The position numbers were made by a program, and so were the translations under genes. DNA of 64,000 nucleotides, from contig UBXM01000006.1 in assembly GCA_900469445.1 (NCBI GenBank), forward strand, positions 434,001 through 498,000. Reading direction: 5' to 3'. The stretch is from Hyphomicrobiales bacterium (GTDB lineage: Bacteria; Pseudomonadota; Alphaproteobacteria; Rhizobiales; Rhizobiaceae). The notes under the pieces are model-generated. The model did not search any database. It worked only from the letters and a program-made list of their open reading frames with translations, and was not told where the DNA came from. Every line of letters starts with the position of its first letter. Within the stretch, counting starts at the first letter, position 1. Shown in pieces: positions 47,645-55,920 of this stretch.

Positions 47645-49039
47645 ATGCATTCGCAATCCGTTTCCGAAATCACGTTGGCCTATATCGGCGGCGGGTCGCT
47701 GAACTGGGCCCAGGTGCTGATGGCCGACCTCGTGCATGATCGCACCGTGGCCGGTGAGATCCGCCTTTTCGATCTCAATATCGAGGCGGCGCAGCGCAAT
47801 GCTGCGATCGGCAACCGCCTTTCGCAAGCACACGGGCTTTCCATCCGTTACATCGCAAGCGAGACGATCGCTTCGGCGTTGACCGGAGTGGATTTCGTCG
47901 TCGTATCGATCCTGCCGGGTTCGTTCGACGACATGGCCAAGGATATCGAGCTGCCGGAAGCCGAGGGCATTATCCAGTCGGTGGGGGATACGGTCGGGCC
48001 AGGCGGTCTTGTCCGCGCTATGCGGGCGATCCCGGCCATGGGTGAAATCGCAGAAGCGATCCGCAAATATGCACCCAAGGCTTACGTCTGCAATCTCACC
48101 AACCCGATGTCGGTGCTGACAGGCGCGCTTTACGCTGCATTTCCCGATATCAAGGCCTGGGGCGAATGCCACGAGGTCACCAAGCTGCGCCACATCATCG
48201 CCTGGCTTGCCAATCGGGGGGAAGGTTCGATCCGCTACAATTTCCGCGATGTGCAGGTCAATGTTCTCGGCATCAACCATTTCACCTGGGTTGACCGCGC
48301 CTTTGTCGGTGGCCGGGACTGGTTGCCGGATTACCTGAATTTCGCTGCGGAAAACCGCGACAGAGGCTGGAGGGCAAAACCGCTCGATCCGGCAGATGAA
48401 TTCCAGCGCTATTTCGAAGACGTCAACCGGGTCAAATTCGATCTTGCTGCACGTTTCGGTATCGCCGCTGCGGCAGGTGACAGGCATCTCGCCGAATTCC
48501 TGCCCTCCAGCTGGTATCTCGGACGCGCGTCCGAATGGGGCTTTGGCATCACACCGGTCGACTGGCGCCGCCGCGACCAGGCAAAGCGCAGAGAAGATGT
48601 GCGTGCTGCCGAAATCGCCAACGAAGTACCGCCGTTGCGGGCTGTGTCGGAGGAGGCGCTGGTGGGGCAGATCCGTGCGCTGACCCGTGGTGAAACGCTG
48701 ATCGTCAATGCCAACATGCCCAATAGCGGTCAGATGGAAGGCTTCGCGCCCGGCACGATCGTCGAGACCAATGTCATGTTTTCCGGTCATGGCGTGCGCC
48801 CGGTATATGCCGGCCGTCTGCCGGCCGCCGTGGAAGCTCTGGTGAAGCCGCATGCCGATCGACAGAATGCGGTGTTGAAGGCTGTGCTTGCCGGTGATGG
48901 CACAACACTCGAAGGTCTGTTCCTCTCCGATCCGCTGGTTGCCCCACTGGGGCAGGATCGTGCCGCAAAACTGTTCCGAGCCATGGTCACCGCAACTGCT
49001 GGACGTCTGCCGGAAAATCTCAGGAGGCTCTCCGCATGA
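47645..49039 (+). CDS. Glycoside hydrolase family 4 (probable alpha-galacturonidase)
   Basis: A protein of 464 residues, NAD- and Mn-dependent GH4. The NAD site is AYIGGGSLNWA (12-22). Metal-site residues are in CNLTNPMSV (149-157), GECHE (Cys175, His176) and GINHFTW (Asn211, His212). Overall similarity to LplD/alpha-galacturonidase-type members, rather than 6-phospho-glucosidases, is suggested by the pectin context and lack of a PTS. No export signal. Strong AGGAGGAGG before the ATG. It overlaps the first permease gene by four bases. Confidence 0.88.
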   Translation: MHSQSVSEITLAYIGGGSLNWAQVLMADLVHDRTVAGEIRLFDLNIEAAQRNAAIGNRLSQAHGLSIRYIASETIASALTGVDFVVVSILPGSFDDMAKDIELPEAEGIIQSVGDTVGPGGLVRAMRAIPAMGEIAEAIRKYAPKAYVCNLTNPMSVLTGALYAAFPDIKAWGECHEVTKLRHIIAWLANRGEGSIRYNFRDVQVNVLGINHFTWVDRAFVGGRDWLPDYLNFAAENRDRGWRAKPLDPADEFQRYFEDVNRVKFDLAARFGIAAAAGDRHLAEFLPSSWYLGRASEWGFGITPVDWRRRDQAKRREDVRAAEIANEVPPLRAVSEEALVGQIRALTRGETLIVNANMPNSGQMEGFAPGTIVETNVMFSGHGVRPVYAGRLPAAVEALVKPHADRQNAVLKAVLAGDGTTLEGLFLSDPLVAPLGQDRAAKLFRAMVTATAGRLPENLRRLSA

Positions 49040-49920
49040 GTGGCGACAGTCGGCTTCTCGGCTTCTGGTACGTCTTGCCGTACCTGATTGGCCTCATGGT
49101 CTTCACGGCCATACCGTTTCTCGGATCGCTCTACCTGTCGTTTACCGATTACCGGTTGATGCAGGGTATGAGTTTCGTCGGGTTGGAAAACTACACCGAC
49201 ATCCTGACCCGCGACCGCACGTTCACGCGCTCCTTCAACGTGACGATGCTCTACGTCCTGATCACGGTGCCGTTGAAACTTGCATTCGCGCTGTTCATTG
49301 CAGGTATCCTGAACTCCAAGCTCAAGGGTATCGGCTTCTTCCGCACCGCTTATTACGTTCCTTCCATTCTTGGCGGATCGATCGCGATTGCGGTTCTGTG
49401 GCGCTACATGTTCGCCGATACCGGTCTGATCAACATGCTTCTGACTTCGATCGGTTTCGAAGCGATCAACTGGTTCGGCAATCCAGGAACGGCGCTGTTC
49501 ACCATCACGCTCCTGCGTCTGTGGCAGTTCGGCTCTGCCATGGTGATCTTCCTTGCCGCACTTCAGTCGATCGACAAGTCTCTTTATGAGGCTGCAGCCA
49601 TCGACGGGGCGAAGCCATGGCGGGCGTTCTTCGCAGTCACCCTGCCGCTGCTGACGCCGGTGATCTTCTTCAACCTGATCATGCAGATGGTCCAGGCATT
49701 CCAGGAGTTCAACGGGCCTTACGTCATCACCAATGGCGGGCCGCTGAAATCCACCTACCTGCTGCCGCTCTACATTTACGAGATGGCCTTCAAGAAATTC
49801 GACATGGGTTATGCCTCGGCAATCGCCTGGGTCCTGTTCGCGGTCATCATGGTGCTGACCCTGATCGCTTTCTGGTCATCAAAGCACTGGGTCTACTATG
49901 CCGGCGACAAGAGGAGCTGA
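49036..49920 (+). CDS. Sugar ABC transporter permease (MalF-type)
   Basis: A protein of 294 residues with six membrane helices. YVLPYLIGLMVFTAIPFLGSLYLSF (about 12-36) and the contact loop YEAAAIDGAKPWRAFFAVTLPLL identify a CUT1-family permease (LplB/TogM/UgpA-like). It probably imports oligogalacturonide-type sugars together with the next permease. ATGA overlap with the GH4 gene ties hydrolase and transporter. Confidence 0.92.
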   Translation: MSGDSRLLGFWYVLPYLIGLMVFTAIPFLGSLYLSFTDYRLMQGMSFVGLENYTDILTRDRTFTRSFNVTMLYVLITVPLKLAFALFIAGILNSKLKGIGFFRTAYYVPSILGGSIAIAVLWRYMFADTGLINMLLTSIGFEAINWFGNPGTALFTITLLRLWQFGSAMVIFLAALQSIDKSLYEAAAIDGAKPWRAFFAVTLPLLTPVIFFNLIMQMVQAFQEFNGPYVITNGGPLKSTYLLPLYIYEMAFKKFDMGYASAIAWVLFAVIMVLTLIAFWSSKHWVYYAGDKRS

Positions 49921-49922
49921 AC

Positions 49923-50828
49923 ATGAGCGATAGTATCCTTCACTCCGATAAAGCCATCGAGGACGCCGAGAAATTTCTGGCCGTCCAGAGGCGCCGCGAA
50001 AAGATTTCACTCGCAATTCGCTACACGATCCTCACCGTTGTTGGCCTAATCATGCTCTATCCGCTGATCTGGCTGATCGGTGCGAGCTTCAAGTCCAACA
50101 CGGAAATATTTGCCGGCGCCGGTTTCATGCCGGCGAACCCGACCATGGACGGCTACGTCAAGGGCTGGGAAACCTCTACGCCCTATACGTTCGGCCGCTT
50201 CTTCTGGAACACGTTCCTGATCATCGCGCCGAAAACGATCTGCACCGTGATTTCATGCACCGTCGTTGCCTATGGTTTTGCCCGGTTCGATTTTCCGGGT
50301 AAGAAAATCCTGTTTGCGACGGTGATCGGCACGCTGCTCTTGCCCAACATCGTCACCCGAATCCCGCAATATCTGCTTTTCAACGAACTCGGATGGCTCG
50401 ATACCTATCTGCCGCTCTGGGTGCCGTCCGCCCTTGCCGGCGATGCCTTCTTTGTCTTCATGCTGTTGCAGTTCCTGCGCTCCATTCCGCGAGACATGGA
50501 AGAAGCGGCGCGTGTCGATGGCGCAACCAGTTTCCAGGCTCTGATCTATGTGGTCGTGCCGATGCTGGTGCCGGCAATGATCTCGGTGGCACTGTTCCAG
50601 TTCATGTGGACGATGAACGACTTCCTCGGTCCGCTGATCTATGTCTCCTCGGTCGACAAGTTCCCGGTTTCGCTGGCGCTCAAGCTGTCGATCGACACGG
50701 CCGAAACCTTCGAATGGAACCGTATCCTCGCCATGTCCGTGCTGACGCTTCTGCCGTCGCTCATCGTGTTCTTCCTATCCCAGAAATACTTCGTCGAAGG
50801 CATCTCTGCCGGTGGCGTGAAGGGTTAA
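49923..50828 (+). CDS. Sugar ABC transporter permease (MalG-type)
   Basis: A protein of 301 residues with six membrane helices. The loop MEEAARVDGATSFQALIYVVVPMLVPA is the EAA motif of CUT1 permeases, and the C-terminus ends QKYFVEGISAGGVKG as is typical for MalG/LplC proteins. The ATG at 49923 follows GAGGAG and lies two bases behind the first permease gene. It forms the channel heterodimer with the product of 49036-49920. Confidence 0.92.
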   Translation: MSDSILHSDKAIEDAEKFLAVQRRREKISLAIRYTILTVVGLIMLYPLIWLIGASFKSNTEIFAGAGFMPANPTMDGYVKGWETSTPYTFGRFFWNTFLIIAPKTICTVISCTVVAYGFARFDFPGKKILFATVIGTLLLPNIVTRIPQYLLFNELGWLDTYLPLWVPSALAGDAFFVFMLLQFLRSIPRDMEEAARVDGATSFQALIYVVVPMLVPAMISVALFQFMWTMNDFLGPLIYVSSVDKFPVSLALKLSIDTAETFEWNRILAMSVLTLLPSLIVFFLSQKYFVEGISAGGVKG

Positions 50829-50832
50829 TCCA

Positions 50833-51948
50833 ATGGCTCAGCTTATTATCCGCAACCTCGAAAAAGTTTACAGCGGCACCATCAAGGCGCTCCATGGCAT
50901 CAATCTTGAAGTCAAAGACGGGGAGTTCATGGTTCTGGTCGGCCCTTCCGGCTGTGCCAAGTCGACGACGCTGCGCATGATCGCCGGCCTGGAAACCGTT
51001 TCCGGCGGCCATATCTCGATCGGTGACAAGGTCGTCAACAACCTGCCTCCGGGGGACCGTGGTATCGCCATGGTGTTCCAGAACTACGCGCTCTATCCGC
51101 ATATGAAGGTGCGCAAGAACCTCTCCTTCGGGCTCAAGCTGGCCGGGGAAAGCAAGGAAGAGATTGCACGGCGTGTGGCGGAAGTTGCCGAAGTGCTGGA
51201 AATCGAACCATTGCTCGATCGTCTGCCCAAGCAGCTCTCGGGCGGCCAGGCACAGCGCGTGGCGCTGGGGCGTGCGCTGATCAAGAAGCCGGAAGTCTTC
51301 CTGTTCGACGAGCCGCTTTCCAATCTCGATGCCAAGCTGCGTGCATCCATGCGCGTCCGCATCACCGATCTGCATCGCCGATTGAAGGAGCAGGGTCAGT
51401 CATCGACAGTGGTCTATGTTACCCATGACCAGGTCGAGGCCATGACCATGGGTGACCGGATCTGCGTCATGAAGGACGGCCACATCATGCAGGTGGACGA
51501 TCCCGAAACGCTTTATGCCCGGCCGGCAAACGCTTTTGTCGCAGGCTTCATCGGTATGCCGGAAATGAATCTGGTTGATGCAAAGCTCACCCAGGGCGCA
51601 AGCGGGCCGGTCGTGTCCTTCGGCGACCAGTCGATCCAGTTCGGCAAGGAGCTTGCGGCGCGACTGAAGGCCGGCACCGATGGTGATGTCACGTTCGGCG
51701 TAAGACCCCAGCATTTCCGCCTGGCGGAGCCGGGGGAGGATGCGCTGATTGCAAAGGTCATCAAGGCGGATTTCCTCGGTCACGAAGTCGATGTGCATAT
51801 CATCATCGGTGGCCAGCGTTTCACGGTTGTCCTGCCTGTCGAGGATTTCCGCAAGGCTGCCGTCGACGGCGCCATTCGTATTCGCCCGGAAGAGGAACGG
51901 GTTTTCATCTTCGATCGCGCAAGCGGTCTGAACGTCAGCCTCGCCTGA
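50833..51948 (+). CDS. Sugar ABC transporter ATP-binding protein (UgpC/MsmX type)
   Basis: A protein of 371 residues. It has Walker A GPSGCAKST (37-45), Q-loop FQNYALYPHM, signature LSGGQAQR, Walker B EVFLFDEPLSNLD and switch VTHDQVEAM, with a C-terminal TOBE/MalK-like regulatory domain (about 240-371). Walker A has Ala42 where most relatives have Gly (GCGKST). The rest is intact, so activity is likely. It is encoded four bp behind the permease. Confidence 0.92.
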   Translation: MAQLIIRNLEKVYSGTIKALHGINLEVKDGEFMVLVGPSGCAKSTTLRMIAGLETVSGGHISIGDKVVNNLPPGDRGIAMVFQNYALYPHMKVRKNLSFGLKLAGESKEEIARRVAEVAEVLEIEPLLDRLPKQLSGGQAQRVALGRALIKKPEVFLFDEPLSNLDAKLRASMRVRITDLHRRLKEQGQSSTVVYVTHDQVEAMTMGDRICVMKDGHIMQVDDPETLYARPANAFVAGFIGMPEMNLVDAKLTQGASGPVVSFGDQSIQFGKELAARLKAGTDGDVTFGVRPQHFRLAEPGEDALIAKVIKADFLGHEVDVHIIIGGQRFTVVLPVEDFRKAAVDGAIRIRPEEERVFIFDRASGLNVSLA

Positions 51949-52002
51949 GGGCGCAGCTGACGACTATGTCACCGATGCAGGGTTTCAGGAGGAAAACGCA
52001 TC

Positions 52003-53262
52003 ATGAGCAGGAAATCGATACTATCTGTTTTATCTCTTTCGCTGGCCGCATCCGTCGTCGCCACAAGCTTCGCTTCGGCGGCGGATCTGCGCATGTCCTG
52101 GTGGGGCGGCGATGGTCGCCACGTTGCTACCCAAAAGGCGCTGGAATATTGCACCGGTAAAACGGGACACAAGGTAAAGGCCGAGTTCGCCGGTTTTGAA
52201 GGGTATCTTGAAAAGCTGACGACGCAGATGGCCGGCAGCACGGAGGCGGATATCATTCAGGTCGACTGGCCTTGGCTCTTCCAGTTCTCCAAGGATGGTA
52301 ACGGTTTTGCCGATCTGAAGCAGTTTGCCGGTGAGCTTGACCTGACGCAGTGGAACGAAAGCCAGTTGGCGCCTGCCATGATCGACGGCAAGCTGAACGG
52401 CGTGGCTGTCTCCGTTACCGGCGCTACCTATTATTTCAATGATGAAATCTATAAAAAGGCAGGTCTTGAAACGCCCAAAACTTGGGATGATCTTGCCGCA
52501 GCCGCCAAGACGCTGAACCCGCAGGGGCTCTATCCGTTTGACAGCACCCGCGTCATCCTGATGCTGATGATCGAAGCCTTTGCGGCGCAGATTTCCGGCC
52601 AGGAATTCGTCAAGCCCGGCACCAATGAGCTGGCCTGGACGGCTGAAGATATCGCCGGCGCGCTGAAGCATTATCAGTGGATGGTCGATAACGGTATCGT
52701 GCGTTCCGCCAAGGATGCCGCTGGTGTCGGCAATATCGAAATCTTCGACGATCCGGCCTGGGTAACCGGCAGGATCGGCGGCACGTATTTCTGGGACTCG
52801 ACCTATTCGAAATACGACGACCCGCTGACCGTCGGAAAGCTGGTGCCGGCCGCACCGCTGAAGATCGAAGGCGCGAAGTCTGACGGCGTCTACAAGAAGC
52901 CGTCCATGGTCTTCTCCATTTCGAAGCATTCGAAAGATCCGAAAGCTGCGGCGCAGGTGGTCAATTGCCTGCTGAATGACAAGGACGCCATCCTGCTCCT
53001 CGGCGATAGCCGTGGCATCCCCGCTTCTGCAATCGGCCAGAAAACCTTGGAAGAGGCCGGCAAGCTGACTGCTGAACGTGTCAGCGGCGCCAAGATCGTC
53101 GCCGAATCCACCGGCCCGGTCATGTCGCCTCTGATCGAGCATCCGACGGTGCAGGAATTGTTCAAGGATGTCATCGAACAGTTTGCCTACGGCCAGCTGA
53201 CAGCCGATGAAGCCGGGGAAGAAATCGTCGATGGCCTGACCAGAGCGCTCCGCCGCCTCTAA
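52003..53262 (+). CDS. Sugar ABC transporter substrate-binding protein
   Basis: A protein of 419 residues with a Sec signal ending SFASA (about residue 27) and the SBP_bac_1 pattern (ADLRMSWWGGDGRHVATQKAL, then ADIIQVDWPWLFQFSKDG). TogB-like oligogalacturonide-binding proteins share the WWGGDGRH start. It delivers the oligosaccharide to the two permeases. GGAGG precedes the ATG. It comes last, after the ATPase, 54 bp downstream, which is unusual since binding-protein genes are often first. Confidence 0.9.
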   Translation: MSRKSILSVLSLSLAASVVATSFASAADLRMSWWGGDGRHVATQKALEYCTGKTGHKVKAEFAGFEGYLEKLTTQMAGSTEADIIQVDWPWLFQFSKDGNGFADLKQFAGELDLTQWNESQLAPAMIDGKLNGVAVSVTGATYYFNDEIYKKAGLETPKTWDDLAAAAKTLNPQGLYPFDSTRVILMLMIEAFAAQISGQEFVKPGTNELAWTAEDIAGALKHYQWMVDNGIVRSAKDAAGVGNIEIFDDPAWVTGRIGGTYFWDSTYSKYDDPLTVGKLVPAAPLKIEGAKSDGVYKKPSMVFSISKHSKDPKAAAQVVNCLLNDKDAILLLGDSRGIPASAIGQKTLEEAGKLTAERVSGAKIVAESTGPVMSPLIEHPTVQELFKDVIEQFAYGQLTADEAGEEIVDGLTRALRRL

Positions 53263-53270
53263 TCATTGCG

Positions 53271-53302
53271 ATGGCCCATGTCGGAAGGCGTGGGCCATTT
53301 CT
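53271..53302 (+). terminator. Probable terminator of the oligosaccharide operon
   Basis: Eight-bp stem ATGGCCCA/TGGGCCAT (53271-53278 and 53291-53298) with a 12-nt loop and a TTTCTCTGTTCT tract, 9 bp after the binding-protein stop. Confidence 0.6.
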
Positions 53303-53592
53303 CTGTTCTGATCGTCGCTGTTCCAAGTCCGACAACCCTGTCCATCATCATGCATTCGCGGACAATCCTCGGATCGTCGACGTAACAATGCCGCATGGTT
53401 AGCAATGATCAAGCCAGCCGTAGGCGTTGGATTGACCTGTTATGGCAGGTCGTTATCTTCGATTTTCTCAGATTATTCCGGTGGCATCGCCACAAGGCTG
53501 ACTGTGCTGCAGTTGTATTCCGACTATTCAAATATTTGATTTTGTTAAATACGCCGGGTCGCCCGGTGAGCCGTTATCGAAGGGCAGATTTC
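53303..53592. other. Spacer before the mutarotase gene
   Basis: About 290 bp without a gene. The last 60 bp are AT-rich (TATTCAAATATTTGATTTTG at 53527-53546) and probably hold the promoter of the mutarotase gene. No clear operator was seen. Confidence 0.5.
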
Positions 53593-54432
53593 ATGAATTC
53601 ATTTCAATCAGAGATCGCCACACTGGAATTGGCGACGCCGGGAGGTGCGGCTGCCGCCGTTCTACACCATGGTGCCCAATTGGCGTCATGGCGATCCGCA
53701 AGGGGCATGGAAAACATCTATCTGTCAGAACGCGCCGATTTTTCGCCCGGCAGCGCGATACGTGGCGGTGCGCCGATCTGCTTTCCGCAATTTTCTACCC
53801 TGGGTGACCTGCCATTACACGGCTTTTTTCGCAACCAGATCTGGACGCCGGTTCCTGCTAGCGCCGATGGGCCCGAGGTCGCTCGGCTGCAGCTTGTCGA
53901 CACGCCGGAAACGCGTGCGCTATGGCCGCGTTCTTTTCGAGCGGAATTTCAGGTGACGCTTACGGACGACAGCCTGGAGTTGGCCCTTTCGGTGCTGAAT
54001 ACCGGATCCGAAGCCTTCTCCTTCACCGCAGCGCTACACACATATTTTCGCGTGACCGCGATCGAGAGGGTGACAATCGCCGGCTTGCAGGGCATCCGTT
54101 ACCTGGACAAGCTCAACGACAACACCGTCTTTACTGAAACAAACGAGCGGTTGCAGATCGACCGGCCGCTTGACCGGATTTACTACAACGCAACGGATGG
54201 AATGATCCTGGACGATGGCGATCGTCGGCTGCGTATCTCAGGGCAGGGCATGCCGGATGCGGTTGTGTGGAACCCCGGCCCGGAGCGTTGCGCCACGATT
54301 GCGGATCTGCCCGATGATGCCTGGCGGCATTTCGTCTGCATCGAAGCGGCGATCGTCGATCAGCCGGTTTCTCTCACGCCCGGCGCGACATGGCGCGGAG
54401 CACAGCAAGTGACTGACATAAAAGACGCCTAA
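53593..54432 (+). CDS. Aldose-1-epimerase family protein (D-hexose-6-phosphate mutarotase-like)
   Basis: A protein of 279 residues. IRGGAPICFPQF, LPLHGFFRN, TAALHTYFRV and VVWNPGPERC follow the YeaD/hexose-6-phosphate mutarotase branch of aldose epimerases. The catalytic His of ALHTYFRV and the Glu of FVCIEAAIV are kept. It equilibrates anomers of sugar phosphates in the cytoplasm. It follows the oligosaccharide operon but has its own spacer, so the link to that pathway is loose. The ATG at 53593 was chosen from family length; upstream in-frame sequence is non-coding in character. Confidence 0.85.
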   Translation: MNSFQSEIATLELATPGGAAAAVLHHGAQLASWRSARGMENIYLSERADFSPGSAIRGGAPICFPQFSTLGDLPLHGFFRNQIWTPVPASADGPEVARLQLVDTPETRALWPRSFRAEFQVTLTDDSLELALSVLNTGSEAFSFTAALHTYFRVTAIERVTIAGLQGIRYLDKLNDNTVFTETNERLQIDRPLDRIYYNATDGMILDDGDRRLRISGQGMPDAVVWNPGPERCATIADLPDDAWRHFVCIEAAIVDQPVSLTPGATWRGAQQVTDIKDA

Positions 54433-54443
54433 ATTCCAGTTCG

Positions 54444-54465
54444 ATGACGTTCAGGTGAACGTCAT
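54444..54465. terminator. Hairpin between convergent mutarotase and mog-like genes
   Basis: Nine perfect pairs ATGACGTTC/GAACGTCAT around a 4-nt loop, 11 bp after the mutarotase stop. There is no T-run; it may stop transcripts from both sides weakly. Confidence 0.5.
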
Positions 54466-54509
54466 GCCAGGCTTCAGCGAAGGTCCCGTATTCCGACTAG
54501 GTCGAAGAT

Positions 54510-55031
54510 TCAGTTTTTCGGTCGATGGCTGACGATCACCTCGGGATTGGTTTCGATCCGTCCGGCACCGATCAGATCGAGACAATAGGGGATCGCGGGG
54601 AAAACGGTGTTGAGCGAAAATTCGATCGCTGCCGGCCGGCCGGGTAGGTTGAGAAAGAAGGTCTTTCCACGCGTGCCCGCGGTCTGACGTGACAGGATCG
54701 CAGTCGGGGTCTGCTCCAGACCGCTCCGGCGCAGAAGTTCACCGAAACCGGGCAACTCTTTTTCGAGAACCGCCGCCATTGCTTCGGGTGTCTGGTCGCG
54801 TGGCGAGGGCCCGGTGCCGCCGGTGGTCAGAACGAGGTCCGCGCCTTGTTGGTCGCTAAGCTCGATCAGTGTGTCCCTGACGCTCGCTTCGCCGTCCGGA
54901 ATGATCACCCGTGTCAGGTCATAGGGAGTGACAACGGCTCTCTGCAGCCATGTCTCGATAGCGCTTCCGCTGATATCCTCATATTCCCCGCGACTTGCTC
55001 TATCGGAGATCGTTACAACGAAAATTTTCAT
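54510..55031 (-). CDS. mog: Mog/MoaB-type molybdopterin adenylyltransferase
   Basis: A protein of 173 residues. FVVTISDRASRGEYEDISG at the start, LVLTTGGTGPSPRDQTPEA in the middle and FFLNLPGRPAAIEFSLNTVFPAIPY match the MoCF-biosynthesis fold, with the GGTG motif that binds molybdopterin. It adenylates molybdopterin before molybdenum insertion. NapA of this window needs that cofactor. It lies 27 bp behind the DUF2478 gene. Mog and MoaB are hard to tell apart; the length and the DLTRVIIPDG segment fit Mog. Confidence 0.9.
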   Translation of the reverse strand: MKIFVVTISDRASRGEYEDISGSAIETWLQRAVVTPYDLTRVIIPDGEASVRDTLIELSDQQGADLVLTTGGTGPSPRDQTPEAMAAVLEKELPGFGELLRRSGLEQTPTAILSRQTAGTRGKTFFLNLPGRPAAIEFSLNTVFPAIPYCLDLIGAGRIETNPEVIVSHRPKN

Positions 55032-55058
55032 CTAGGGCTCCCGATTGCAGGAAGGTTT

Positions 55059-55574
55059 TCAGTTTGAGCCTGAAGCGGTCGTCGACCGATACCAGGCAAG
55101 AGCTGCCGTAACGTCAGGAGGCAGGTGGACCGCAAGATCGCCGACATAGTTTCGCCAATCCTCCAGATAGCTCGCCTCAACCGATGTGAGTACAGGAATG
55201 TCCCGCTGGATGGCCAATTCGATGACCGCTCGCAAGCCGTGACCTTCTGCTTCCGCTTTGCCGAAACGGTTGAGCACGAGGATGTCCGCTGGTTTCTCAA
55301 GGCGCCCGATCGCTCGCCCGGCTATATCTGCCAGAGCCTGCGTATCCAGCCGGCAACTTGTTGCCGAGGAGCCGAGCGCCTGCATGATGCCGAACCGCTC
55401 TCCCGTCTCGATATCCTCAAGTAGGGTATCGGGCGTCCGATCGTCCTGGAGAAGTTCTCGCTGCAGATAACCCGCGACTATGGTGCCCTCTGATAGCAAG
55501 GTTTCGACCACGCTATCCAGAACAATGGCGGAAGACTGGCCTTCCCGAATTTCGATCACTGCAAGCTTCTGCAT
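55059..55574 (-). CDS. DUF2478 protein (putative molybdenum-related nucleotide-binding protein)
   Basis: A protein of 171 residues starting MQKLAVIEIREGQSS. The pattern VAGYLQRE, ILVLNRFGKAEAEGHGLRAVIELA and PVLTSVEASYLEDWRNY fits DUF2478 proteins, which occur beside molybdate uptake and cofactor genes in proteobacteria. A standard P-loop is not visible. Function is not established. The operon partner is the Mog-like protein downstream, which supports a molybdenum role. The upstream region holds a palindrome and an NNR-like site. Confidence 0.75.
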   Translation of the reverse strand: MQKLAVIEIREGQSSAIVLDSVVETLLSEGTIVAGYLQRELLQDDRTPDTLLEDIETGERFGIMQALGSSATSCRLDTQALADIAGRAIGRLEKPADILVLNRFGKAEAEGHGLRAVIELAIQRDIPVLTSVEASYLEDWRNYVGDLAVHLPPDVTAALAWYRSTTASGSN

Positions 55575-55665
55575 GGCAAGCCCCGTTCCTTCCGATATCG
55601 AAGCAGTTGTTTTCGGAGCCACAGCTGCGGATCGCGCTTCCTCATCGTGTAATCCGTGGCTTTGT

Positions 55666-55680
55666 TGACCTATCAGGTCA
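55666..55680. promoter_or_regulatory. Palindrome TGACCT-N3-AGGTCA
   Basis: A perfect 6-3-6 inverted repeat about 92 bp upstream of the DUF2478 start. It has the shape of a dimeric repressor site. No cognate regulator is encoded nearby except the LytTR-type one, whose sites are usually direct repeats. Confidence 0.45.
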
Positions 55681-55688
55681 GCTCGTCC

Positions 55689-55702
55689 TTGCGCTAGGAC
55701 AA
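55689..55702 (-). promoter_or_regulatory. Possible FNR/NNR-type site for DUF2478-mog
   Basis: TTGCG-CTAG-GACAA fits TTG-N8-CAA. If used at -41.5, transcription of DUF2478-mog would start near 55654. The half-sites are not symmetric, and chance occurrence is possible. Confidence 0.35.
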
Positions 55703-55920
55703 ATGGAAATTATCCGGCGATGCGTGCCGCCATGGCATCACGTGGTGCGACGATCCTCCATCGAGCGATTGGCGTTGACCAACCAGGGCGAGCCGGTTTT
55801 CCGGCCAAGAAGAGCTGGTTTCAATTCATTCCCGAAAGTCGCACAATCTTATCGCTCTGATCTCATTACATCTTATAGATCAGCAGACATTGGGTTACTC
55901 TGCTCGCTTTTTGGTCCGTT

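Larger units (their letters stand above)
55575..55920. other. Divergent promoter region between DUF2478-mog and the LytS-like kinase
   Basis: About 346 bp without a gene. It holds a 15-bp palindrome (55666-55680), an FNR/NNR-like site (55689-55702) overlapping the inverted repeat GTCCT-N6-AGGAC (55685-55700), and an AT-rich stretch near 55845-55880 (TTACATCTTATAGATC) that may be the kinase promoter. Confidence 0.5.

Noticed and set aside
53395..53592. N-terminal extension of the mutarotase
   Set aside because: In-frame codons upstream of 53593 give a Trp/Arg/Phe-rich sequence unlike the family, and the region looks like a promoter.
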